Assembly (NCBI GenBank): GCA_030057555.1
Contig: JASGUU010000005.1
Span: 1 to 51,342, forward strand
Origin: Bacillota bacterium
GTDB lineage: Bacteria > Bacillota > Clostridia > Saccharofermentanales > Fastidiosipilaceae
Reading direction: 5' to 3'
Length of the DNA: 51,342 bases
Below, piece by piece: positions 13,979 through 23,422 of this stretch. A program made the translations under genes and the position numbers. The notes under the pieces are model-generated. The model saw only the letters and a list, made by a program, of their open reading frames with translations, had not been told where the DNA came from and did no database searches. Each line of letters opens with the position of its first letter. Position 1 is the first letter of the stretch.

Positions 13979-16900
13979 ATGTCACATAACGATGGTTCAG
14001 GTCTGAAGGCGGGCTATAGCACACAGAGCCACGAAGAACGGGAGGCCGAGCTGCGCCGCGGGACGGATGCGGGCAGTGCGGTCGAGTCCGCTCGTGCCCA
14101 AACCGCCAGCGAGCCATCGACGTCAGAAACTGCCTCCGGTACCGATGCCGATGACGCCCCTGTCATCGCCATGCAGGGTGTGTCCGGGAAGATGATTACC
14201 TCGACCGTAAAGGTTGTGAAGGTCAACAAAAAGGCGAAGGCAAACGAGGCCCGTTCCGCCGCGAAGCCGGCACCGGCAGCCGCGCCGCCCGCAGCCGCCG
14301 CGCCGGCCGCGGCCGCCCAGCCGCAGCCTGCTCCTTCGCCCCCGGCGGAAGAACCGCGCCCGGCGACACAGCGCCCGGCACCGCGCCGTGAGCGCCCGAA
14401 GCCCCAGCGCCCGTCGCCCGGCGGCGCCCCGCTGAGCGGCGCCGGCACGCTGCCGACCGGTCCCACGCCGCGGAAAGTCGGCCGTATGGAGGTGCTGCCC
14501 GTCACACAGCCCGGAGAACGCCGCCGTCCGCAGCGCGCCTATCGCGCCGAGGACCGCCGCGGCGGCCGCCGCTCCCGGCAGCTGGACAGCAACCGTGTCA
14601 GCGGCATGCGCGGCTCCTATACCGTGGATCCCGGCACCAGCGGACCGCTCGCCACCACACCGGACGGACGGCCGATCGATCCTCGTGCGATAGCGGAAGC
14701 GCGCCGTGCCGAGGAGGCCCGGGAGCGCCGGCGCAGGGCGACGGCTGCACGCGAGCGCGAGCGCCAGGAGGCCGAGGCCCGTACGCCTAAGGAAGCGGAC
14801 GCGGTTCCTGCCGAGACGCCTGCAGCCCCGACAGCCCCTGCAGTCCCTGCAGCCCCTGCAGCCCCTGCGGCGCCTGCCGCGGCGTCCGTTCAGGAAGCTC
14901 CTCCCGCTCCCGTGGTCACGGCAGCAGCCGGAACAGCCGCGCCGCCCGCGCCCAAGCCTGCGCCCGCAGCCCGGCCGCAGCCCGTGACAGTCACGCCCGA
15001 AGCAGCGAAGACCCGGCCCGAACAGCCTGCCGCCCGTGCACCGGAACGCAGCGAACAGCCGGTTACCATCGGTCCCGACGCACCCAACCGCGGACAGGGC
15101 CCGACACGGGAGGCCCGTCCTCTGGGCACTCTCGGCCAGCCGGTTGCGATCGGCAAGGTCGGCAATATCTTTGACCGCAGTGCCGCCCGGACCGATCTGG
15201 CGGCCACGGCCCAGGCCATTGCCCGCCGCCGCCAGACGCAGTCAGCGCCCGCCCGCAGCCGTCAGGCGCCCGCCACGGGTGGTGCACCGCGCCGCGCCCC
15301 GGGTCGCACACCGGGCCGCAGTTCGGGTCCCGCTCCCGGCGCCGGCCTTCAGGACAAGGATCGCGAGAATGATCAGCAGCGCACGGCGCCGCCGCGCGGA
15401 CGCCGTTCCGCCCGCCGCCGCGGAGCTCCGGTCATGGATCTGCCCCCCGTCAGGTCGGGGGACGGCCGTGGAGGCTCGGGCTTTGCCCAGCGTGATGCGA
15501 TCGATCGCAGTCGCCGCAGCCGTTCGTCCCAGAGTCGTCGCGACGAGCAGGCGAGAGGACTGCGCGATCTGCGCAGCCGCCGTGAAAGCGGCGGCAGGCG
15601 CCAGCCCGTGGCCGTGTTGAGCAATGTCTCCCTGCCCGAGCAGCTGACGGTGAAGGAGCTCGCCGAGGCACTCAAAAAGACATCGGCCGAGGTCATTACG
15701 AAACTGATGGGCTTCGGCATCATGGCCACCATGAATGAGATGGTCGACTATGACACAGCCGCCATCGTCGCGAACGAGTTCGGCATCCAGAGCGAAAAGC
15801 TTGTCGAGGTCACCGAGGAGGATGTTCTTTTCGACGACAGCGAGGATGCTCCCGAGGATCTCAAGCCCCGTCCGCCTGTCGTGGTGGTCATGGGCCATGT
15901 CGACCATGGCAAAACCAGCCTGCTCGACTATATCCGCTCGTCGCGCGTCGCGTCCGGTGAGGCCGGCGGCATCACCCAGCACATCGGCGCCTATGTCGCC
16001 CGCGTTGGCGACCGCCGCATCACCTTTATCGATACCCCGGGCCATGAGGCCTTCACCACCATGCGCGCCCGCGGTGCGCAGGCGACCGATATCGCCATTC
16101 TCGTCGTCGCAGCCGATGACGGCGTCATGCCGCAGACGGTGGAGGCGATCAACCACGCCCGCGCCGCCAATACGGAAATCATCGTCGCAATCAATAAAAT
16201 TGACCGCCCGACCGCCAATGTCGAGCGTGTGCGTCAGGAGCTCGCTGCCAACAATCTCGTTCCCGAGGACTGGGGCGGGTCGACGGTCATGGTGCCGGTA
16301 TCAGCGCTGACCGGCGAAGGCATCGACGAGCTGCTGGAAATGGTTCTGCTGACGGCGGACATGCTTGAGCTGAGGGCGAATCCCGATGCCCAGGCGAAGG
16401 GCATCGTGATCGAGGCCGAGCTTGACCGCAGCCGCGGTGCCGTGGCCACGCTGCTGGTTCAGCGCGGCACGCTGCATGTCGGCGACACGCTGGTTACCGG
16501 CGCCATTGTCGGCAATGTACGCGCGATGTTCGACGCGAACGGAAAGACGGTCAAAAAGGCCACCCCCTCCATCCCCGTCGAGGTGCTCGGTCTGCCCGAA
16601 GTGCCGGACGGCGGTGAGCTTTTCTATGCCGTCGAGGATGAACGCATCGCCCGTCAGCTCGCCGACCGCCGCCGTGCCGAGCAGCGGGAGGCCACCATCG
16701 GCCGCAGTGCCGTCATGACCCTCGACAATCTCTTTGCCCGCGTCGAAGCCGGCGAGGTGCAGCAGCTCGATCTGATTGTCAAGGGCGATGTGGTGGGCTC
16801 CGTCGAAGCGGTGAACCAGTCGCTGACCAAGCTCAGCAACGACGAGGTCCGTGTCAACATCATCCATTCAGCTGTTGGCGCCATTACCGAGACCGATGTG

Positions 16901-17368
16901 CGTCTCGCCGAAGTGTCGTCCGCCGTCATCATCGGCTTCAACGTCCGGCCCCCGAAGCAGGTCGCCGACCTCGCCGAGGAACTCGGCGTCGACATCCGTC
17001 TCTACCGCGTGATCTACAACGCCATCGAGGATGTGGAGAATGCCATGAAGGGCATGCTCGCCCCGACCATCGTCGAGCAGGTCACAGGCCATGTTGAAAT
17101 CCGTGAGACCTTCCATGTCTCGTCGGTGGGCACGATCGGCGGCGGCTATGTCACCGACGGGCGCATCCAGCGCAACAGCCGGATCCGCCTGCTGCGTGAC
17201 GGCGTGATCATTCATGAGGGCCGGCTCGCGAGCCTGCGCCGCTTCAAGGACGACGTCCGCGAGGTCGCCCAGGGCTACGAATGCGGGCTCTCGATCGACC
17301 GTTACAACGATATCAAGATCGGCGACGTCATCGAAGCCTTCACCATGCAGGAAGTCGAGCGGACATGA
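13979..17368 (+). CDS. infB: Translation initiation factor IF-2 with very long N-terminal region
   Basis: An IF-2 of about 1,129 residues. The GTPase core starts near residue 635 with [15 protein letters not shown] and continues through DTPGHEAF and NKIDRP. Domains II, III and IV end in the fMet-tRNA binding part. The preceding ~630 residues are rich in Ala, Pro and Arg, with runs of PA repeats near 14820-14885, long Arg-rich stretches, and an IF2N-like helical domain just before the G domain ([21 protein letters not shown]). IF-2 places initiator tRNA on the ribosome. The start at 13979 is a choice; GGGGAGG at 13958-13964 is 14 bases away, so a slightly different start is possible. rbfA overlaps its end by four bases. 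Confidence 0.96.
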   Translation: MSHNDGSGLKAGYSTQSHEEREAELRRGTDAGSAVESARAQTASEPSTSETASGTDADDAPVIAMQGVSGKMITSTVKVVKVNKKAKANEARSAAKPAPAAAPPAAAAPAAAAQPQPAPSPPAEEPRPATQRPAPRRERPKPQRPSPGGAPLSGAGTLPTGPTPRKVGRMEVLPVTQPGERRRPQRAYRAEDRRGGRRSRQLDSNRVSGMRGSYTVDPGTSGPLATTPDGRPIDPRAIAEARRAEEARERRRRATAARERERQEAEARTPKEADAVPAETPAAPTAPAVPAAPAAPAAPAAASVQEAPPAPVVTAAAGTAAPPAPKPAPAARPQPVTVTPEAAKTRPEQPAARAPERSEQPVTIGPDAPNRGQGPTREARPLGTLGQPVAIGKVGNIFDRSAARTDLAATAQAIARRRQTQSAPARSRQAPATGGAPRRAPGRTPGRSSGPAPGAGLQDKDRENDQQRTAPPRGRRSARRRGAPVMDLPPVRSGDGRGGSGFAQRDAIDRSRRSRSSQSRRDEQARGLRDLRSRRESGGRRQPVAVLSNVSLPEQLTVKELAEALKKTSAEVITKLMGFGIMATMNEMVDYDTAAIVANEFGIQSEKLVEVTEEDVLFDDSEDAPEDLKPRPPVVVVMGHVDHGKTSLLDYIRSSRVASGEAGGITQHIGAYVARVGDRRITFIDTPGHEAFTTMRARGAQATDIAILVVAADDGVMPQTVEAINHARAANTEIIVAINKIDRPTANVERVRQELAANNLVPEDWGGSTVMVPVSALTGEGIDELLEMVLLTADMLELRANPDAQAKGIVIEAELDRSRGAVATLLVQRGTLHVGDTLVTGAIVGNVRAMFDANGKTVKKATPSIPVEVLGLPEVPDGGELFYAVEDERIARQLADRRRAEQREATIGRSAVMTLDNLFARVEAGEVQQLDLIVKGDVVGSVEAVNQSLTKLSNDEVRVNIIHSAVGAITETDVRLAEVSSAVIIGFNVRPPKQVADLAEELGVDIRLYRVIYNAIEDVENAMKGMLAPTIVEQVTGHVEIRETFHVSSVGTIGGGYVTDGRIQRNSRIRLLRDGVIIHEGRLASLRRFKDDVREVAQGYECGLSIDRYNDIKIGDVIEAFTMQEVERT

Positions 17369-17745
17369 GCCGCAGAACCCGCTCCCTGCGTGTCGGCGAC
17401 GAGATGCGCCGCCAGCTCTCGGAGCTGATCAGCCGCGAGCTGAAGGATCCCCGTATCCCGATGATGACCACGGTGACCCAGGTCGAGGTCTCCGGCGATC
17501 TGGGTGTTGCCACCTGCTATATCAGCGTGCTGGGTTCCGCCGCGGAGGCGGAGGAGGCGCTCGCGGCACTGGAGAACGCGAGCGGCTTCCTGCGTCGCGA
17601 GCTCGGCGCCCGCATGCGCCTGCGCGTCAGTCCGGAGCTGCGCTTTCGCCCCGACCATTCGATTGAGCACGGCTTCGAGGTCATGCGCCGTATCGACGAA
17701 GCCATGGGCCGCCACGCTGCCGGCGGCGACGATACGGCGGATTAG
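17365..17745 (+). CDS. rbfA: Ribosome-binding factor A
   Basis: A 126-residue RbfA with the KH-like fold pattern: [23 protein letters not shown] at the N-terminus, [21 protein letters not shown], and the terminal [20 protein letters not shown]. It acts late in 30S maturation near helix 1 of 16S rRNA. It starts in an ATGA overlap with the infB stop, so translation is coupled, and is followed after three bases by nrnA. The infB-rbfA-nrnA-truB-ribF order is widespread in Bacillota. Confidence 0.96.
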   Translation: MSRRTRSLRVGDEMRRQLSELISRELKDPRIPMMTTVTQVEVSGDLGVATCYISVLGSAAEAEEALAALENASGFLRRELGARMRLRVSPELRFRPDHSIEHGFEVMRRIDEAMGRHAAGGDDTAD

Positions 17746-17748
17746 GCG

Positions 17749-18834
17749 ATGGATCTGCCCCGGGCCTATATTCCCGGTTTCGCGGCCCTCGCCGATGCCT
17801 GTCTGGAGCTCGCGGGCCGGCCGGAGCGGCGTGTAGTCCTCTATCCCCATGTCAATGCCGACGGTGACGCCCTGGGCTCCTCGCTCGGCCTCGCACTGCT
17901 GCTGGAACGCCTCGGTGTCGCCGTCGACATCATCGTCGGCGAAGCGGTTCCCGGAAAGCTGGGCTTTCTGCCCGCTGCCTCGCGCATCCTCGTCCATGAC
18001 GGGGATGCCGCTCTCGAACGGCGCCTCACGGAGCGCCAGGCCCTCGCGATCGGGATTGACTGTCCGGCGGGAGAGCGTCTCGGCGCCAGGCGGGCGCTCT
18101 ACGAGGCGGCGCCGAAGCAGGCCATCATCGACCACCATATCTCCGACCTCGCTCCTGCGCCGCTGATCATTGTCAACAGCCGGGCCGCGGCCGTCTGCGA
18201 GATGATCACCTGGTTCCAGCTCTACCTCGAGCGCCGTCTCGGCCTCGATCTTTCGCACATTGATATCTCGACCTGCCTGATGGCCGGCCTGATGACCGAC
18301 ACCGGCCGCTTCAGTTTTACCAACACGAGCTCCAGGACCTTTGCCGCCGCCTCGCTGCTCATGCGCCAGCCGGTGCCCACGCAGCAGCTCGCCTCGCGCC
18401 TTTTTGACGCGGTGACGCCGGCCAAGCTGCGCTTCATCGGCGAGACGGCCAGCGCTGCCGAGCTGCGCCACGACGGGCGTTTCATACTGTCCACGCTGGA
18501 AGCCGATGTCATGACCAGCGTCGGCGGCGTGGAGACCGATCTCGAAGGCCTCGTCGCTCTGCTGCGCGATGTCGAGGGTGTCGACCTCGCCGTTCTGCTG
18601 CGCGAGATGCCGGACGGCGACATTCGCGGCAATGTGCGCTCGAGCGAACGCATCGACGCCCAGGCCTTTGCCCGTGCCTTTGGCGGCGGCGGCCACCTGC
18701 GTGCGGCCGGCTTTACGGTTCACGGACACCAGCTTGGCACTTTGCAGGCAGAAATCTTCGCCGCTGCCGACCGTGTCTTCGCCCAGCTCGACGCCGATGT
18801 GGCCGCTGAGCCCGCGTCGGGGCCGGAATTCTGA
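17749..18834 (+). CDS. nrnA: Bifunctional oligoribonuclease/pAp phosphatase NrnA
   Basis: A 361-residue DHH/DHHA1 phosphoesterase. Metal-binding motifs are HVNADGDALGSSL near residue 35, GIDCPAGE, IDHHISD (the DHH motif) and LMTDTGRFSF. The DHHA1 domain ends in the GGGGHLRAAGF substrate-binding loop. The family degrades very short RNAs (nanoRNA) and hydrolyses 3'-phosphoadenosine 5'-phosphate. The first motif has Asn-Ala where many family members have xPD, but both Asp residues of DGD are kept. Gene spacing of three bases after rbfA suggests tight coupling. Confidence 0.93.
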   Translation: MDLPRAYIPGFAALADACLELAGRPERRVVLYPHVNADGDALGSSLGLALLLERLGVAVDIIVGEAVPGKLGFLPAASRILVHDGDAALERRLTERQALAIGIDCPAGERLGARRALYEAAPKQAIIDHHISDLAPAPLIIVNSRAAAVCEMITWFQLYLERRLGLDLSHIDISTCLMAGLMTDTGRFSFTNTSSRTFAAASLLMRQPVPTQQLASRLFDAVTPAKLRFIGETASAAELRHDGRFILSTLEADVMTSVGGVETDLEGLVALLRDVEGVDLAVLLREMPDGDIRGNVRSSERIDAQAFARAFGGGGHLRAAGFTVHGHQLGTLQAEIFAAADRVFAQLDADVAAEPASGPEF

Positions 18835-18844
18835 TCGGCTCGCC

Positions 18845-19813
18845 TTGGCTGATGGGATTTTGCTGCTCCGGAAGGACAGGGGCCCGACCTCCTTCGACCT
18901 CGTGGCTCTGGTCCGCCGTCTCTATCAGACCCGTCGGGTGGGCCATGCCGGCAGCCTGGATCCCTTTGCCACGGGTCTGCTGGTCGTCTGTCTCGGGCGT
19001 GCGACAGCGGTCATCCGCTACATGGAGGACTACGACAAGCGCTATCTGGCCACACTGCGTCTGGGCCGTACGACTACGAGCCAGGATCTTACGGGCGAGA
19101 CGACGGGCGGGAGGCCTCCGGATGCGGCCGAACTCGCTGCCCTGCTCGCGGACGGGGGCCGGGCTCTGCGTGCGGCCATAGACGCCCAGCAGGGTACGGT
19201 GAGCCAGCTGCCGCCTTTGCATTCGGCGATCAAGCTCGACGGACGTCCCCTCTACAGCTATGCGCATCGGGGCGAGGAACCGGATCGCGAACGCTATGAG
19301 GCAAAGCGCCGCCTGGTGACCGTTCACGGGGCGCAGCTCGTCGGCTGGCGCCTGACCGGCATCGCTGCGGAACCCCTGGAAATTGCTGTCGCCTATCACG
19401 TGTCAAAGGGCACCTATGTGCGTACCCTCGTCCATGATCTGGGGCTGTCTCTGGGCTTTGGCGCCTACTGTCTGGCACTCGAGCGCACGACTGTCGGCCC
19501 CTACAGCGGCGGCATTTCGCAGGCCGGGCTCGAGGCGGAGATCGCCGCCGGCCGCGGAGCCGGCCTGCTGCTTGACCCCGCGAGCGCCCTCGGTCATCTG
19601 CCTGTGATAGAATTGTCCACTGAACAAGGCAGACGCATCGCTCACGGCCAGACCATTCCCGTCAGCCGGCCGCTGCCGGACACGGCGGGCGGTCAGCCGG
19701 AGCGTGTGCAGATGACAGACCCCCGGGGTCTGCTTGGAGTCGGAATACTGACCCGCGGCGCGGGTGAAACGCCGATTCTGCGGGCAGAAAGGATCCTGAC
19801 AGCGCGTGGGTGA
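18845..19813 (+). CDS. truB: tRNA pseudouridine(55) synthase TruB
   Basis: A protein of 322 residues with the TruB core: DGILLLRKDRGPTSFDLV at the start, RVGHAGSLDPFATGLLV with catalytic Asp at about D39, and SAIKLDGRPLYSYAHRGEE. KGTYVRTLVHDLG marks the second conserved block. It makes Psi55 in the T-loop of tRNAs. No ATG is available after the nrnA stop; TTG at 18845 is the most reasonable start, but its ribosome binding site is weak. The gene overlaps the following fusion gene by eight bases. Confidence 0.92.
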   Translation: MADGILLLRKDRGPTSFDLVALVRRLYQTRRVGHAGSLDPFATGLLVVCLGRATAVIRYMEDYDKRYLATLRLGRTTTSQDLTGETTGGRPPDAAELAALLADGGRALRAAIDAQQGTVSQLPPLHSAIKLDGRPLYSYAHRGEEPDRERYEAKRRLVTVHGAQLVGWRLTGIAAEPLEIAVAYHVSKGTYVRTLVHDLGLSLGFGAYCLALERTTVGPYSGGISQAGLEAEIAAGRGAGLLLDPASALGHLPVIELSTEQGRRIAHGQTIPVSRPLPDTAGGQPERVQMTDPRGLLGVGILTRGAGETPILRAERILTARG

Positions 19814-22049
19814 GCGAGCTGACTTTCTCGAGGCTGTGGACAGCGGCATCACGCCGCGGCCGAGCGCTGTGGCGCTGGGCTACTTTGACGGTGTCCACCG
19901 TGGCCATCAGAGCCTGATCCGCCGCCTCGTGGCCGCGGCCGCCGCCAGAGGACTCGAAACGGTGGTCTTTTCCTTCGACCGCCTGCCGCAGAAGGAGGCC
20001 TTCGACGGCCCGGAGCGCAGCTACAGCGGCCTGATTCAGCCGCTCGAAGAACGTGTCCTGCGTCTCCGTGACTTCGGTGTCGACCATGTCTGCCTGCAGA
20101 CCTATAACGACCGCTTCCGCCGCCTTGAGGCGCGGGACTTTCTGGATCTGATCCTCGGCCGGCTGCTGGCCGCCCGCGTCCTCGTCGTGGGTCCGGATTT
20201 TCGCTTCGGTTATGAACGCCGCGGCGATGTGGAGACCCTGCGCGACTGGTGCGGACGCAACAACTGCGAGCTCATCGTCTGTCCCGATGTCAGGCTCGAC
20301 GGTGAACCTGTCTCCTCGCAACGCATTCGTCAGGCCCTGATCGCCGGCGACGCCGAACTCGCCCGGGAGCTGATCGGCTCTCCCATGAGCATTCGAGGCA
20401 GGGTCGTGCGCGGACAGGCGCTCGGGCGCACCGTCGGCATGCCGACGGCGAACGTCACGATGCCGGAGTCACAGCTGTGTCCGCGCTACGGTGTCTACCA
20501 CAGCATCACGCGGGTGGGCGCCGCCGCCTATGCCTCGGTGACCAACATCGGCATCCGGCCAACCGTGAACCATACGAGCTTTGTCCCTCTGCTGGAGACG
20601 AGCCTGCTTGATGTCGAGATAGATCTCTATGGTGAGGACATCTCGGTCGAACTGTTGAGCTGGCTGCGTCCGGAGATCGAATTCCCCTCCTTTCTCACCA
20701 TGACGGCGAGAATCCACGAGGATATCAACACGGCCCGCGACTGGTCCATGTCGCATGAGACGCCGCTCTGCCTGCTGCGCGAGCCCGGGCTGACACATAT
20801 CCATCTGCCCTCGCGGCGTTTCAGTGTGGCCAAGCTGGAGCTGGACTTCCGTCTGCCGCCTGATCTCATATCCCCCGCCAGTCTCTCGCTGCTGGCGCGC
20901 ATCCTCTCAAGCACCTCGGCCCGCTATCCGACTTCCGCCGCCTTCGCTCTGGCGACGGATGATCTCTACGGGGCGACCGTGGGCGGCCAGCTGCTGCGCG
21001 AGGGTGATGTGCTCGACCTCTGCTTTTACGCCGATGCGGTGCGGCGCGGGGTTGACGGCAGCCGCCCCTTCCACGATCTGACCGAACTCGTGCACGGCAT
21101 GATTCACGAGCCGGCGCTCGACGGGGACGGCCTGCTCTCCGCCGCCATCTTCCGCACCGAACAGCGCAACCTGATGGCCGAACTGGGCGCCCGCCGCCAG
21201 GAGCGCTCGCGCTATGCCCTCGAGCGCTGTCTCTCCGTCGCCCTGCCTGGTGTGCGCGGCCGCCTCGCGGCCGGTCCCCCGCCGAATGAAGTCGCCGCCC
21301 TGACCCGCGCGCAGGTGACAGCTGACTGGCAGACCCTGCTTGAGCGTGCCGAACTGACCCTGTACACCGCCGGCGAACTGGGTGCGGACCTGCTTAACTG
21401 GATTCACGCCCGCCTGCTCGCGCTGCCCACGGCGAACCGCGTGCGCCTCGTGCCCGGCCGCCTGCCCTCGCAGCGCCTTCCCGAGCTGCGGCGGCGGGAG
21501 ACGGTTGAAACGCTGCCCGGGGGTCAGACGCGCATCCTGCTCGGCTATCGCCCGCAGGGCCGTGAGTGGTTCCCCGAGGACGGTGCCCTGCTGCAGCTGC
21601 TCGACAATCTCCTCGGCGACTCGGCGCATTCCCTGCTCTTTCACAGTTTCCGCGAGGAGCACGCCTGGTCCTATGAGGTAGATTCCTTCCTGCTGCAGGC
21701 GGACCAGCTGCTGCTGCTGCGCGCCACAGTGCCGCCTTCGGCCGAGCGCGAAGCCCGGGCCGAGATGGAGCGCACCGTCGCCCGCCTCGCAGCCGAACCT
21801 GACAGCGACCTGCTCGAGCGTTTCGAAATGAGCCGCCTCGCCGTGATTGACGATCTCATGGCCAGCCGTGATGACATCGGCGCCCTGCTGGATGACGCCC
21901 GGCGCATGGAATCAAGCCGCCTGCGCCGCAGCATCGCGGAGCGCATCCGTGAGACGGAACGTCTGCGTTTCGCGGATCTGCAGGTCCTCGCCCGCGGGCT
22001 CGAGGCCTGCTGTGTCTATATTCTGCGGGCAGGGGAGGATGAAACATGA
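19806..22049 (+). CDS. RibF (riboflavin kinase/FAD synthetase) fused to an M16-family (YfmF-like) domain
   Basis: One uninterrupted 747-residue frame joins two normally separate genes. Residues 1 to about 315 are RibF: an FMN adenylyltransferase domain with ALGYFDGVHRGHQ (residues 23-35) and a riboflavin kinase domain with GRTVGMPTANV, NIGIRPT and a terminal RPEIEFPSFLTMTARIHED. From about 325 onward the sequence matches the non-catalytic M16 partner YfmF (LYGATVGGQLLREGD, RTEQRNLMAEL, FHSFREEHAWSY) and has no HxxEH zinc motif. There is no stop and no plausible ribosome binding site at the junction near 20750. The start is GTG in an 8-base overlap with truB. The following gene encodes the zinc-bearing M16 partner. 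An assembly error at the junction cannot be excluded. Confidence 0.85.
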   Translation: MGERADFLEAVDSGITPRPSAVALGYFDGVHRGHQSLIRRLVAAAAARGLETVVFSFDRLPQKEAFDGPERSYSGLIQPLEERVLRLRDFGVDHVCLQTYNDRFRRLEARDFLDLILGRLLAARVLVVGPDFRFGYERRGDVETLRDWCGRNNCELIVCPDVRLDGEPVSSQRIRQALIAGDAELARELIGSPMSIRGRVVRGQALGRTVGMPTANVTMPESQLCPRYGVYHSITRVGAAAYASVTNIGIRPTVNHTSFVPLLETSLLDVEIDLYGEDISVELLSWLRPEIEFPSFLTMTARIHEDINTARDWSMSHETPLCLLREPGLTHIHLPSRRFSVAKLELDFRLPPDLISPASLSLLARILSSTSARYPTSAAFALATDDLYGATVGGQLLREGDVLDLCFYADAVRRGVDGSRPFHDLTELVHGMIHEPALDGDGLLSAAIFRTEQRNLMAELGARRQERSRYALERCLSVALPGVRGRLAAGPPPNEVAALTRAQVTADWQTLLERAELTLYTAGELGADLLNWIHARLLALPTANRVRLVPGRLPSQRLPELRRRETVETLPGGQTRILLGYRPQGREWFPEDGALLQLLDNLLGDSAHSLLFHSFREEHAWSYEVDSFLLQADQLLLLRATVPPSAEREARAEMERTVARLAAEPDSDLLERFEMSRLAVIDDLMASRDDIGALLDDARRMESSRLRRSIAERIRETERLRFADLQVLARGLEACCVYILRAGEDET

Positions 22050-23422
22050 GTTTCTGGCACGGCTTCGTCCGCCAGGACAAAAAGGACTCGCTGTCGCAGA
22101 ACATGATGCACAGCTACCGTCACAGCTCCGGATTCACGGTAGCCGTCTTCCCGAAACCGAGCTTCCGCCGCCGTTACGTCTCTTTCATCATTCCGGCAGG
22201 AGCCCTCATGACGCGTTTCCAGCCCGGTTATGACAGTGCCGCCGACGCCCCGGAGCCGCCTGTTGTCGAGGTCCCGGCGGGCACCGCACATCTCGTGGAG
22301 CATCTGGTCTTCGCCCGTGAGAGCGGGGGTGGCCTCTTCCGCCGCCTCGCTGCCCTGGGTGCCGAGGCGGACGCCTGGACCGGCCTTAACGAGACGGTCT
22401 TTTCCTTTGTCATGAGCGAGGAGGCAAATTTCCTGCCTGCCCTCGATCTCGTCTGGCAGGCGATCCTGAATCTCGACGGCAGCGCCGTCGATCTGGAGCG
22501 TGAGCTGCAGGTCATACATGCGGAGATTGATCTTTACGGGGAGGTGCCCGATACCGTGGCCTGGCGCGAACTGTCACGCAGCCTCTTTCTGCGCCCCGGC
22601 CTGCGCGAAGACATCCTGGGCAGTCACCGGGAACTGGCCCGTGTAGGTCCGCAGGAAATTGATGCCTGGTACCGTTCCGTATATCATCCGGCCTGGATGT
22701 CGCTGGTTCTGGTCGGCGACTTCAATGAACCCGAGCTGGGCTCCCTGCTGCGCCGTCTGGGCGCCTCGGTCACCGCCGCCCGCCCCTGGTGGGCGCCGCG
22801 CAATCTGGCCGCAGACGAGCCGGAGGATGTTCTCAGGGCCCAGAGTGACCTCGAGCTCGATGTCGAAAACCCCTTCTTTGTCATCGGCTTCAAGGATCCC
22901 GGCGTCAACGCCTGCCACCCTCTCTGTGGCGCCGACTGGCTGCTGCGTCAGATGATGGGTTCCCTGTACCTCGAAACCGTGCTCGGCGAATCGAGTCCGC
23001 TGCATCAGGAGCTGTCCGACGGGGATGTCATCAACGACAGCTTCGGCGCGCAGTATGTCTGTTCCCGCGATCACGCCTATGTGATCCTGAGCGGCGAGGC
23101 CGCCGATCCCGGCCAGGCGGCCGAGACGGTGACCTGTCGTCTGCGCGAACGCATCCGGACGGATGGCATAGACGTTCACCGCTTTTCTGTTCAGACGAAG
23201 GCGGCCGCAGGCGATTTCCTGCGCAGTCTCGACACGGTCGAGAGTTTTGGCTCCATGGCCACAATGGCCCGCCTCAGCCACATGGATCTTTTCGATTATG
23301 CATCTGTCTTCAACCGTGTATCACCGCAGCAGGCGGAGAGCGCCATGGCCTTCCTGCTTGACGAGGCCAAGCGCTCCACCGTCCGAGTCACACGCCGCAG
23401 CAAGCGAGGTGCCTGTTCATGA
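22046..23422 (+). CDS. M16 family zinc peptidase (YfmH-like)
   Basis: A 458-residue M16 peptidase. The inverted zinc motif HxxEH is present as H82-L-V-E85-H86 (TAHLVEHLVF), and the third ligand Glu lies in the later ELQVIHAEIDLYGE block. YHPAWMSLVLVGDF is the typical end of the first M16 repeat. It starts in an ATGA overlap with the ribF-M16 fusion. In Bacillota, YfmF and YfmH homologues form adjacent pairs, one with and one without the zinc site, and this pair fits: a heteromeric cytosolic peptidase is likely. The specific substrate is unknown. Confidence 0.88.
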   Translation: MSFWHGFVRQDKKDSLSQNMMHSYRHSSGFTVAVFPKPSFRRRYVSFIIPAGALMTRFQPGYDSAADAPEPPVVEVPAGTAHLVEHLVFARESGGGLFRRLAALGAEADAWTGLNETVFSFVMSEEANFLPALDLVWQAILNLDGSAVDLERELQVIHAEIDLYGEVPDTVAWRELSRSLFLRPGLREDILGSHRELARVGPQEIDAWYRSVYHPAWMSLVLVGDFNEPELGSLLRRLGASVTAARPWWAPRNLAADEPEDVLRAQSDLELDVENPFFVIGFKDPGVNACHPLCGADWLLRQMMGSLYLETVLGESSPLHQELSDGDVINDSFGAQYVCSRDHAYVILSGEAADPGQAAETVTCRLRERIRTDGIDVHRFSVQTKAAAGDFLRSLDTVESFGSMATMARLSHMDLFDYASVFNRVSPQQAESAMAFLLDEAKRSTVRVTRRSKRGACS

